From a virus: DNA of 21,831 nucleotides. The notes beneath the pieces were generated by a model. It was not told the DNA's origin and searched no databases. It saw only the letters and a program-made list of their open reading frames with translations. The stretch covers positions 1 to 21,831 of the IMG/VR virus record IMGVR_UViG_3300030451_005435; one strand, given 5' to 3'. Below are positions 14,047 to 20,969 of this stretch, piece after piece (the first letter of the stretch is position 1; each line of letters opens with the position of its first letter). The translations under genes were made by a program, and so were the position numbers.

Positions 14047-14076
14047 ACTTAGGCGAAAAAATCCGATAGCCCCTCT
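14018..14076 (-). promoter_or_regulatory. Programmed -1 ribosomal frameshift signal
   Basis: In the gp26 frame the end reads GAT TTT TTC GCC TAA. This places the canonical heptamer T TTT TTC at 14061-14055 in the X XXY YYZ register. After four bases (14054-14051) comes a perfect 12-bp hairpin: AAGTATGTCTCA at 14050-14039, a 9-base loop (TATAGATCT), and TGAGACATACTT at 14029-14018. A Shine-Dalgarno-like AGAGGGG at 14076-14070 lies eight bases before the heptamer, as in the dnaX stimulator. The -1 frame runs without stop into the small downstream ORF. The stem covers part of the gp26 stop and the small ORF's ATG. Confidence 0.85.
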
Positions 14077-14768
14077 AATTCTATAGTATTTTCTTTTTTG
14101 GTTTTAGGATTTATAACCTTAAGAGTGTGTTTTAATTTAGGCATAGTTTCAAAAAATTTCTCAATCTTTTGAAAATGTTCAGATGTCAGAGATTCGACCC
14201 ATTCTTTTAATTCTTTTTTAGTACATTCAGATGCTGCAAACATCTCTTCATCATTATATACCATGTCGATAGAAGATGCTACAATCTCAAATGATTTTTC
14301 AACGGCATCATCATCTTTCTGATTAAAGTTTGTTTCAATGAATTGATTCAATGAAGGATACTTCATTTTAACAGTGTATCCATCTGCCAATTCAACATCT
14401 TGAGAATGATCATCAGACTTCACTACTTTTATATCATCAATAGCAACAGTTACAGGCACTTCTGTAACACCATCATCACCGCATGTAACAACAAGATCAA
14501 TCGTTTCACCAACAGATTTGGCACGAATATTTAAAAATAGATATTCTATATCAAAACTCGGTAAAGTATCAATCTTGATACCTCTTGTCTTAACACATTC
14601 TTTTAGAACCTGTTTAACAGCATTGGTAATTTGTTTTTGATCTTCTGATTCAAGCGAAAGTATAAGTACTTTTTCTTCTCTAACTAGAAAAGGTCTGTAC
14701 TTTACAGTTTTTCCAGTAGAAGGCAATGTCAATTCATACTCAGCCGTAGTAATTTTTGGTAAAGGCAT
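14049..14768 (-). CDS. gp26: gp26, baseplate hub subunit / first tail chaperone candidate
   Basis: A 239-residue protein of the T4 gp26 type (gp26 has 208 residues). It starts MPLPKITTAEYELTLPSTGKTVKYRPFLVREEKVLILSLE, the typical beginning of this family, followed by VKQVLKEC and FDIEYLFLNIRAKSVGE, then a polar linker and a helical domain (SSIDMVYNDEEMF and CTKKELKEWVESL). In T4 it is counted as a hub subunit. The new context, a small -1 frame ORF directly after it and a tape-measure candidate next, suggests that it acts as a tail-assembly chaperone, with the frameshifted product as the longer form. No good Shine-Dalgarno precedes the ATG; a late promoter motif does. Role as chaperone is inference. 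Confidence 0.85.
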   Translation of the reverse strand: MPLPKITTAEYELTLPSTGKTVKYRPFLVREEKVLILSLESEDQKQITNAVKQVLKECVKTRGIKIDTLPSFDIEYLFLNIRAKSVGETIDLVVTCGDDGVTEVPVTVAIDDIKVVKSDDHSQDVELADGYTVKMKYPSLNQFIETNFNQKDDDAVEKSFEIVASSIDMVYNDEEMFAASECTKKELKEWVESLTSEHFQKIEKFFETMPKLKHTLKVINPKTKKENTIELEGLSDFFA

Positions 14769-14788
14769 AATAAGTAATTATTCGTTAT

Positions 14789-14795
14789 TATTTAG
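14789..14795 (-). promoter_or_regulatory. T4-like late promoter motif before gp26
   Basis: On the minus strand CTAAATA (14795-14789) lies 20 bases before the ATG of gp26, in the intergenic gap after the gp54-like gene. CTAAATA/ATAAATA is the late-promoter motif reported for cyanomyoviruses and resembles T4 TATAAATA. The gap is only 36 bases, so the position is well suited to a promoter. Confidence 0.55.
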
Positions 14796-14804
14796 AGGGG
14801 TTTT

Positions 14805-15830
14805 TTAAGGGTAATTCTCACCCCTACTTAGGACTTGAGGAGTTATTCCCAATGGTACATATTGTTCAAATTCAGTTGGAGTTTTATAAGATTTTCCTCC
14901 ATCACCTTTTACTATGAAATATCTGTCATAAGAGAAATCAACACTAACCTTTAGGACTTGTGCAGCACCAAAACTTAATTGTATATCCTGTATTGCCACT
15001 GGAAATGCATTTACAAAATTATAACTCAATACAGATGGTAGGTAACTAGAGTCATAAATTGGTTTTCCCTCCTCCTCTACATCCATATCAGTAGTCCACT
15101 CTTTTAATCCACTATCAACCCTACCTGTAAAACCTTTGTTAACATCCCTTTCAAATTTTGTTATTTGAATATCCCTTTTATAAGAATGAGGATATCTAAA
15201 TCTATGAAATGCATTTTTATCAGTTGCATTTGGATATCCCGCCCTTTGTGCATTTGGGAAGGTCTGTCCTAGTTGTCCGATATAAAGTGGATTCATAAAA
15301 TTTATCCACTCTTGAAAGAATCTAAGACTTGTATAATCATGTGTTACATAAAATGAAACAGAAATATCTGTATACTGTCTTTGTGAAGCAAATCTTTCTC
15401 TTATACCCTGTCTACTACCAACCTCTTGTACTACTTGCATGTTAGTTCCTGGCAAGTTTGCCTCACTTGCTAGTAGTTCCATCCTTCTTCCTTTATAACA
15501 ATTATCGAAACATCCAGATTCTGTCAACCATTGTTCTAAATTTTTACACTCTTTTAAGTTATCATCTGAAGTCCTTTCCCTAAATGCGTCTAGGTTAACA
15601 TTAGCGTTCCCTTCTGCTTCGTCAGGAAATTGTCTTATGGTCTCTGCATTTTGTGGAGAAATTTCCATAGAGAACTTAAAATAGTTCGATAAGGAAGGTG
15701 CTCCTAAAGCCTTTTCAAAATTGAAAAGTTGTTCGGGATCATTTACATTGACAGTTTGATAATCAGTAGCAGCAGTTAATGGCCCTACCTTCTGAAAATA
15801 ACTCTTTAATTTATTGATACTAACAGCCAT
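14805..15830 (-). CDS. gp54: gp54-like baseplate tail-tube initiator
   Basis: A 341-residue protein (T4 gp54 has 320). The middle contains the tube-protein type pattern seen in gp19 and gp54: RRMELLASEANLPGTNMQ, then ISVSFYVTHDYTSLRFFQEWI. Near the C-terminus are FRYPHSYKRDIQITKFERD and NAFPVAIQDIQLSFGAAQVLKVSVDFSYDRYF, the strands that stack on the next tube ring. The N-terminal stretch is polar and contains three Cys (about 95-116). It is thought to sit between the baseplate and the first tube ring, together with gp48 encoded on the opposite strand at 16811-18586. First gene of the long leftward operon; its ATG is next to the rightward late promoter. It could be mistaken for gp48, but the larger plus-strand protein fits gp48 better. 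Confidence 0.7.
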   Translation of the reverse strand: MAVSINKLKSYFQKVGPLTAATDYQTVNVNDPEQLFNFEKALGAPSLSNYFKFSMEISPQNAETIRQFPDEAEGNANVNLDAFRERTSDDNLKECKNLEQWLTESGCFDNCYKGRRMELLASEANLPGTNMQVVQEVGSRQGIRERFASQRQYTDISVSFYVTHDYTSLRFFQEWINFMNPLYIGQLGQTFPNAQRAGYPNATDKNAFHRFRYPHSYKRDIQITKFERDVNKGFTGRVDSGLKEWTTDMDVEEEGKPIYDSSYLPSVLSYNFVNAFPVAIQDIQLSFGAAQVLKVSVDFSYDRYFIVKGDGGKSYKTPTEFEQYVPLGITPQVLSRGENYP

Positions 15831-15837
15831 CTAAATA
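15831..15837 (+). promoter_or_regulatory. Late promoter motif for the gp4-gp53 operon
   Basis: CTAAATA on the plus strand lies 36 bases before the gp4 ATG in the 43-base divergent gap between gp54 and gp4. The motif and spacing fit a T4-like late promoter of cyanomyoviruses. A match for the leftward gp54 gene is not clear in the same gap. Confidence 0.55.
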
Positions 15838-15873
15838 AACATATGACTTACCATACTATGTATACGAGTTTTT

Positions 15874-16332
15874 ATGGCTTATAAGGGCAAATTCAAACCA
15901 AAACATATAAAAAAGTATAAAGGTGATCCCACTCAGATCATTTATCGTTCTCTTTGGGAGAGAAAGTTCATGGAATATTGTGATCTGACAGAGAATATAA
16001 GTCAATGGCAATCAGAGGAGTTTTGGATACCATATAAAAATCCTTTAGATAAAAAGATACACAGATACTTTCCAGACTTCTTCATTAAGTATCAAGATTC
16101 AAATGGAAAGAAAAGATCTGTTGTGATAGAAGTGAAACCCAAGAAACAATGCAAGGCTCCTCCAAAGAATCCAAAGAGAAGAACTAAGGCATGGGCACAT
16201 GCTGTTCAAACATGGGTTATAAATGAAGCAAAGTGGAAAGCAGCAGAACAATACTGTGCTGACAGAAAATATGAATTTAAGATCATGACCGAAGACGATT
16301 TAGGTATTTCACATGATCGCAGAAGATATTAG
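15874..16332 (+). CDS. gp4: gp4 (gp50/65), head completion nuclease
   Basis: A 152-residue protein, nearly the same length as T4 gp4 (150). It belongs to the TnsA-like head-completion family: SLWERKFMEYCD with E29, RYFPDFFI with D68, and the EVK core E86-V-K88 (VVIEVKPKKQ) form the endonuclease residues. gp4 is required to finish the filled head so that tails can join. The N-terminus is very basic (GKFKPKHIKKYKG). No strong Shine-Dalgarno lies before the ATG. The end overlaps the start of the next gene by 20 bases in another frame. Opposite to the tail operon and preceded by a late-type promoter. Confidence 0.9.
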   Translation: MAYKGKFKPKHIKKYKGDPTQIIYRSLWERKFMEYCDLTENISQWQSEEFWIPYKNPLDKKIHRYFPDFFIKYQDSNGKKRSVVIEVKPKKQCKAPPKNPKRRTKAWAHAVQTWVINEAKWKAAEQYCADRKYEFKIMTEDDLGISHDRRRY

Positions 16333-16807
16333 AGAACAGGCTGGCACTGGTAGAAGAACTAGTGCATGGTATGCCAATGCATTGATAAATGCTCTTTCTG
16401 AAGTGCAAGATATGGATGCGGATACAATAGACACTGGTGGTATTACTCTGGGATCTCTATTCTTCTTTGATTATAAAGTAAAACATCCAGAAAAATATCC
16501 ATTCTGGGATATCCAACCATTAGTAGTGGCATTAAGATTTGATGGTGATGGATTCTTAGGATGTAATTTACACTACATTAATCCAGATTATCGTGATGCA
16601 GTTGCAGAAAGCTTACTAAATAGCGGTGGCGGGTCTGTAGTACCCAAGAATAGCATACACAAATACCTGTTTTCTGGAATAGGTAGCCTATATAAAGTTC
16701 CTGATGATGAAGATTGGGGCAGTATTGCTTTACTCCCTACAGAAAGATTTATTAGCCAATCAGGTAGATCATACCCTAAGAACAGAGCATTTAACTGGAG
16801 AAAATAA
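16313..16807 (+). CDS. Conserved T4-type protein of unknown function (164 aa)
   Basis: I do not know the function. The protein has a recognisable pattern seen in T4-like phage proteins: a helical N-terminus, then LGSLFFFDYKVKHPEKYPFWDIQPLVVALRFDGDGFLGCNLHYINPDYRDAV, in which the aromatic-rich FFFDYK, the PxxD, and the GFLGxNLHYxxPxxR segments stand out. The remaining part is a mixed region ending in FNWRK. There is no membrane segment or signal peptide. It sits between gp4 and gp48, a position that suggests a neck, head-completion or baseplate role. Start at 16313 lies inside the gp4 gene and has a weak AGG at a usual distance. Its end is followed after three bases by gp48. Confidence 0.6.
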   Translation: MIAEDIREQAGTGRRTSAWYANALINALSEVQDMDADTIDTGGITLGSLFFFDYKVKHPEKYPFWDIQPLVVALRFDGDGFLGCNLHYINPDYRDAVAESLLNSGGGSVVPKNSIHKYLFSGIGSLYKVPDDEDWGSIALLPTERFISQSGRSYPKNRAFNWRK

Positions 16808-16810
16808 AAA

Positions 16811-18586
16811 ATGAGTTTCTATCCTGGCGGTTCAGTACTGTTTCCATCTCAAATACCAAATGAGTATAGAAACGATATAAAAACTGGAATTACTGCCACA
16901 CCTATTACAGGTAGTGGAGTTGGCGATGAGATAAATCCGATTGAGTATGAACAAATACAGAGAATAGATAAGAATTTAGATATACAAAATTACCGTTTGT
17001 TTTATGATGCAGAGAATGGTTCAGCACAAGTTCTACCTGTAGATAGAAACGGCCAACTCATTCCAGAGGGAAAACCAATATATGCTAATGGTGTTTGGGA
17101 TATAAATGAAATGAAATCTTTGGAAGGTCAGGGTCAGGTTGAACCCTTTCTAAATGCAGAAGAAAGAGCAAGGATTGACGCTAGTATTAAAGAGGGTATA
17201 AGAAAAAATATTAAAGCTACGAATAATAAAGATAATCCAACTCCAGAATGGTTGAAGAAAAACTCTTTAGATTTTGAGATAACTGAGGGTTATGTTGATA
17301 ATGCAATAAGTTTTGAAGAGGCTTCATTCTATGGTAATGGTGAGAGTTATTCACATGCAAAGAGTAAGAATGGGATATTCAATATAGATAATGCTAGAAA
17401 AAATGTATTATCATCTTATAATCCAGCTAGATTTGCTGAGAACAAAGATTTAGCAAGAGACTTTGGTATCTTTAATAGATTCTTTAATCCTGATTTTGGA
17501 ACATATCATAATATAAGTGATTACGATGATGATAATGATGTAATGTTTAGAAGGATTGTAAAGTATCCTATGGACATGGCGAGCAATATGGATCATATGT
17601 TTATCCAATGTTACGGATACAATCCACCATATGCAGATGCTTTACACCATGAGAATAGAAGAAATACTCAAGGAAAAGATGCAAAGAATAATATTGGATT
17701 TGGATTACAAAGATCATCACCATTTAGAAAGAAACTAGGTGCTGGTATAAAACTACCTATGCCTAACAATATGATGGATCCTAACCCAAGAATGTGGGAT
17801 GATGGAACTATGAACAACGCTTCAGCTACAGCACTTCAACAAACGTCTACAAACCCATTGAGAGCATTTTTTACTTTAGATGGTTTAGGTCTTGGACAGT
17901 TCAGAAGGAGATCAGGACAAGCAATAGAGAAGATGCAGAGAGAAACAGGTAGACTGGATATAATGGCAAATATGGTTAGTCAGTTATCTCAAAACATGGG
18001 ATATGATATTTCTCCAGAAACAGTTTTTTCTAGAACTGTGGGTGTTGTTGCAAATGCAAACACAGAACTATTGTTTACTGGCGTTGGTTTAAGATCATTT
18101 GAATTTCAATGGACAATGAGCCCTAGAGATGAATTAGAAGCTGCGAATGTTAGAATGATCATTCGAGCTTTTAAACAATGGTCTGCCCCCAGAAAACTCA
18201 AAAAAATGGAAAGTGGATCAGAAGATAATGGTCTTGCTGGAGGCCCTTCATATTTCTTAGGCACACCTAATATTTTCCGACTTAGATATGTGACTAGAGA
18301 TAAAAAAGACATCATGGGAGTGAATAAATTCAAACCTTGTGCTCTGACAGATATAAGTGTCAACTATACTCCAGAGGGTCAATGGATGGCGTATGATAAT
18401 GGTATGCCAATTTCATTGACTATGACACTTAGATTTAATGAACTTGAACCTATATACAACACAGACTATTCAGATAAGGTAGCTCAGGGTAGACGATATG
18501 ATGGAACTGAGGGAGGTTTAGGAGATCTCTTCCCAATCAGTATTATTAAAGAAAACAACCCATACAATTCGGAGATAGGATACTAA
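16811..18586 (+). CDS. gp48: gp48 baseplate tail-tube cap
   Basis: A 591-residue protein whose C-terminal 200 residues show gp48 features: NANTELLFTGVGLRSFEFQWTMSPRDELEA, then IIRAFKQWSAP, FLGTPNIFRLRY and the closing FKPCALTDISVNYTPEGQWMAY. T4 gp48 has 364 residues, so this version has an N-terminal extension of about 220 residues, which is polar and helix-rich. The cap sits on the baseplate and with gp54 starts tube assembly. GGAG lies 11 bases before the ATG. The stop overlaps the gp53 start as TAATG. Assignment is by the C-terminal half; the N-terminal half is not recognised. Confidence 0.85.
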   Translation: MSFYPGGSVLFPSQIPNEYRNDIKTGITATPITGSGVGDEINPIEYEQIQRIDKNLDIQNYRLFYDAENGSAQVLPVDRNGQLIPEGKPIYANGVWDINEMKSLEGQGQVEPFLNAEERARIDASIKEGIRKNIKATNNKDNPTPEWLKKNSLDFEITEGYVDNAISFEEASFYGNGESYSHAKSKNGIFNIDNARKNVLSSYNPARFAENKDLARDFGIFNRFFNPDFGTYHNISDYDDDNDVMFRRIVKYPMDMASNMDHMFIQCYGYNPPYADALHHENRRNTQGKDAKNNIGFGLQRSSPFRKKLGAGIKLPMPNNMMDPNPRMWDDGTMNNASATALQQTSTNPLRAFFTLDGLGLGQFRRRSGQAIEKMQRETGRLDIMANMVSQLSQNMGYDISPETVFSRTVGVVANANTELLFTGVGLRSFEFQWTMSPRDELEAANVRMIIRAFKQWSAPRKLKKMESGSEDNGLAGGPSYFLGTPNIFRLRYVTRDKKDIMGVNKFKPCALTDISVNYTPEGQWMAYDNGMPISLTMTLRFNELEPIYNTDYSDKVAQGRRYDGTEGGLGDLFPISIIKENNPYNSEIGY

Positions 18587-19332
18587 TGGCTTCATATTTT
18601 TCTTATTTTCCAGAAATGGAATATGTTTCTAGAACTACAGATAGAAGTTCTAGTACTGAGACAATTAACGTAAAGAATATATTTAAAAGGCCCAAACTTC
18701 GTAATGATTTTGCGAATGTTGCTACTGCATTTAGTGACTACATGATTGTCGGAGATGAAAGACCAGATCAAACAGCAGAAGCAGTATATGGAGATCCTCG
18801 TTATGACTGGGTTATTTTAACAACAAACAATATTACTAATTATCATAATCAATGGCCATTAAACTCTGTTGATTTTCAAAAATATATCTTAGAAAAATAT
18901 GGTAGTGAAGAAGCTCTGGAAGAAATTCATCATTACAATACTGAATTATTCATGGATCAGAACGGAAGATTAATAGTTCCCGAAGGACTTAGAGTGGACT
19001 CTAATTTTGATTCTAGATATTTGGATGAAGTTCTCCAAACTGAGATTACAATGGCTGGAGAGACTCTCAACCCAATAACATCAGTAGATAATGTAGGGGT
19101 AGCTAGAGATGCCAATGGAGATCAAGTATTGAGTAACAACGTATTTCCAGTAACCAACTATCAATATGAAGTTAATGAAAATGATGCAAAAAGAAGAATA
19201 AGAGTGTTAAAAAGTGACTATCTAGACATATATGTAAGCGACATGAGGAGAATTATGAAGTATAAACCATCAACTGATTATCTCAACAGAAGATTGAAAA
19301 AAGTATATAATCCAAGACTTAGTGGGTCATAA
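18586..19332 (+). CDS. gp53: gp53 baseplate wedge protein
   Basis: A 248-residue protein of the gp53 wedge family (T4: 196). It starts with YFSYFPEMEYVSR, followed by TINVKNIFKRPK, then the core VGDERPDQTAEAVYGDPRYDWVILTTNNITN and QWPLNSVDFQKYILEKYGS, which is typical of gp53. The C-terminal third carries a DANGDQV region and a basic tail ending in the RRIMKYKPS and LKKVYNPRL segments. gp53 links the baseplate wedges around the hub. GGAG and AGGA precede the start, which overlaps gp48 (TAATG). Last gene of the rightward operon, followed by a terminator. Confidence 0.9.
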   Translation: MASYFSYFPEMEYVSRTTDRSSSTETINVKNIFKRPKLRNDFANVATAFSDYMIVGDERPDQTAEAVYGDPRYDWVILTTNNITNYHNQWPLNSVDFQKYILEKYGSEEALEEIHHYNTELFMDQNGRLIVPEGLRVDSNFDSRYLDEVLQTEITMAGETLNPITSVDNVGVARDANGDQVLSNNVFPVTNYQYEVNENDAKRRIRVLKSDYLDIYVSDMRRIMKYKPSTDYLNRRLKKVYNPRLSGS

Positions 19333-19362
19333 AAAAAGGGGTCGTAAGACCCCTTTCTTATT
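19331..19362. terminator. Bidirectional rho-independent terminator between gp53 and gp32
   Basis: AAAGGGGTC (19335-19343), loop GTAA, GACCCCTTT (19348-19356) form a 9-bp stem. In the leftward direction the stem is followed by a run of seven T, and in the rightward direction by TTT, C, TTATTG. The element sits between two converging genes and would stop both transcripts; the leftward one is stronger. Confidence 0.9.
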
Positions 19363-19364
19363 GT

Positions 19365-20255
19365 TTACTCTTCAGCGAGTTTTTGAAAATAACTCAGTGC
19401 GTCATCTTCTTCTTCCGTGGTTTCCTCTACAACAGCGACTGGTTCTGGTGTAGGAGTGAGACCTTCACTTAGATCTTCAAGATCCTCAGTGTCTATCTTA
19501 GGCGTAACAACTGCCTTTCTAGCTAGAACTGCGTCTAAACGTCCTTTGAGTTCTTCATAACTCTTGAACTGATCAGCAGCAGTGAACTCACTTAGATCAT
19601 AGATTTTGTCGTAGATCTTTTCTAGTTCAGCATCATCATCTAGAAGTGCTTCTGTCTTACCGAACTCTGAACTATCGTAGTTCCAGAATCCAGCAACTTG
19701 TTTGATCTTTAATTTGAAGTTAGCACCTTTCCAAAAATCAAATGGATTGATTGGTTCTTCATCTTCAAACTCAGGTTGCATTGCAGCAGTGATCTTATCA
19801 AAGATCTTCTTACCAAACTTGTATAGTTTGACTTGTCCTTCGTTCTCAGGATTTGCAGAGTCTTTTACAATGTAAACATTAGCATAGTAAGATAACTTAC
19901 GTTTCTGTTTACGAGCAATATCTTTATCAGACTCACGACCACTGTTCCAAAGAGTTCTATTAAGTTCTCCTACAGGGTCATTCTTTCCAATAGTTGTTAA
20001 ACTATTTTCAATGTACCAACCACCTGGCCCTTGAAATGCATGACTCCATACTTGAGTCCATGGCAATTCAGCATTGGCATGAGCAGGGAGGAATCGTATG
20101 ACAGCGAATCCGTTACCAGCTTTATCTACAGATGGTTTCCAAAGACGTTCATCAGTATTACTTCCACCTTTTTCGTTGAGTTTCTCAACTTTTTTCATCA
20201 ATCTCTCTGTTAGAGAGCCTGCTTTAGATTGTTTCTTTAATGCAGCAAATGACAT
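19365..20255 (-). CDS. gp32: gp32 single-stranded DNA-binding protein
   Basis: A 296-residue protein (T4 gp32 has 301). The N-terminus (SFAALKKQSKAGSLTERLMKKVEKL) is the basic self-association arm; the core contains WKPSVDKAGNGFAVIRFLP, then WYIENSLTTIGKNDPVGELN and a Lys/Arg/Tyr-rich segment (RKQKRKLSYYANVYIVKD), and the FDFWKGANFKLKIKQVAGFWNYD strands. The C-terminus is acidic (ETTEEEDDALSYFQKLAEE), as in gp32, for partner binding. The T4 zinc ligands are absent: the protein has no cysteine at all. The start has GGAG eight bases upstream and follows a strong sigma70-like promoter. It protects and organises ssDNA in replication and recombination. Confidence 0.93.
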   Translation of the reverse strand: MSFAALKKQSKAGSLTERLMKKVEKLNEKGGSNTDERLWKPSVDKAGNGFAVIRFLPAHANAELPWTQVWSHAFQGPGGWYIENSLTTIGKNDPVGELNRTLWNSGRESDKDIARKQKRKLSYYANVYIVKDSANPENEGQVKLYKFGKKIFDKITAAMQPEFEDEEPINPFDFWKGANFKLKIKQVAGFWNYDSSEFGKTEALLDDDAELEKIYDKIYDLSEFTAADQFKSYEELKGRLDAVLARKAVVTPKIDTEDLEDLSEGLTPTPEPVAVVEETTEEEDDALSYFQKLAEE

Positions 20256-20294
20256 TTAGTATTCTCCGTATTTTTGTATTGTTGGATTGTTTGT

Positions 20295-20323
20295 ATTATA
20301 ACATGTAATGATATATTAGTCAA
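20295..20323 (-). promoter_or_regulatory. Strong sigma70-like promoter of gp32
   Basis: On the minus strand TTGACT (20323-20318), a 17-base spacer and a perfect TATAAT (20300-20295) lie just before gp32. The transcript would begin near 20288, giving an A-rich leader of about 33 bases with GGAG before the ATG. The -35 overlaps the stop of the upstream gene. Host polymerase could thus read gp32 alone. Confidence 0.8.
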
Positions 20324-20661
20324 TCTGGTATGTCTTTTTCTAACTTATCCAGAGTGGTGGCAAGAGTATCAAAAAATGTATTAATATTCTGACCATCTTT
20401 TAATCCTAGAAACTTTGCAGATTCTAAGATTTGTTCTTTCATTTCAAGGGCATCAGGATCTTCCTTCTCTAATGACAACCTAAACATAAAGTTTCTTTGT
20501 TTTTCGAGAAGTTTTTTCATTTTATTAATGTACAAATATCCCTCCTCTGAGGTAGGATCTTTCATACCTCTGATAGCGATACCTGTCATTATATCTTCTT
20601 GTAACTCCTGTATCTCGGCCATTGAGGCACGGACTGCTGGAGCTTTAAAAAATTCACTCAT
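20320..20661 (-). CDS. DUF1825-like cyanobacterial/cyanophage protein
   Basis: A 113-residue all-helical protein of unknown function. It begins MSEFFKAPAVRASMAEIQELQEDI and continues with KKLLEKQRNFMFRLSLEKEDPDALEMKEQILESAK, a build that I recall from the DUF1825 family found in cyanobacteria and T4-like cyanophages. No membrane segment, no cysteine. It lies between the small membrane protein and gp32 in the order that I expect for cyanomyoviruses, but I do not know what it does. It is preceded by an ATAAATA late-type motif and its end carries the gp32 promoter. The name of the family is from memory and needs a profile search; the gene itself is not in doubt. Confidence 0.7.
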   Translation of the reverse strand: MSEFFKAPAVRASMAEIQELQEDIMTGIAIRGMKDPTSEEGYLYINKMKKLLEKQRNFMFRLSLEKEDPDALEMKEQILESAKFLGLKDGQNINTFFDTLATTLDKLEKDIPD

Positions 20662-20681
20662 TAATAGACCTAATGTTAATA

Positions 20682-20969
20682 CTATTTATCTTTTTTAGTA
20701 ACCCACATCGGTAGGTATATCAGGGTAAAAGCACTACCCCAGAAGGCAAGAAAAACGTATAAATGACTACCTCTGTGAGGTGAAAATGCAAACCCTAAGG
20801 CTACAACAATTACCCAAACGTAGTCTACTATACCATGAAAAGTCTGCCAACCATCACCGTACTTTTCTATAAGATTATCTCTTTGTTTTGCAGCCCAAGG
20901 CGAAACATGTCTCATCATCACAAATCCCTCATTGAGAAACATAATGATAAATCCTATCCAAAAGATCAT
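20682..20969 (-). CDS. Small integral membrane protein (95 aa)
   Basis: A 95-residue protein with three likely membrane spans: about 2-18 (IFWIGFIIMFLNEGFVM), 45-61 (HGIVDYVWVIVVALGFAF) and 70-87 (YVFLAFWGSAFTLIYLP). A short polar segment (VSPWAAKQRDNLIEKYGDGWQ) separates the first two; the C-terminus ends in KKDK. There is no other motif and I do not know the function. The start overlaps the stop of the upstream oxygenase as ATGA, so the two are translated together. Possible roles include a membrane partner of the oxygenase or a lysis-related factor, but nothing in the sequence decides this. Confidence 0.65.
   Translation of the reverse strand: MIFWIGFIIMFLNEGFVMMRHVSPWAAKQRDNLIEKYGDGWQTFHGIVDYVWVIVVALGFAFSPHRGSHLYVFLAFWGSAFTLIYLPMWVTKKDK
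20683..20689 (-). promoter_or_regulatory. Late-type promoter motif before DUF1825-like gene
   Basis: On the minus strand ATAAATA (20689-20683) lies 21 bases before the ATG at 20661, overlapping the stop of the membrane protein gene. Spacing is like that of the gp26 motif. In AT-rich DNA a single 7-base match is only modest evidence. Confidence 0.4.

Noticed and set aside
16616-16622. CTAAATA on the plus strand upstream of gp48
   Set aside because: It is within the coding sequence of the 164-residue gene and almost 190 bases from the gp48 start; not enough evidence for a promoter.
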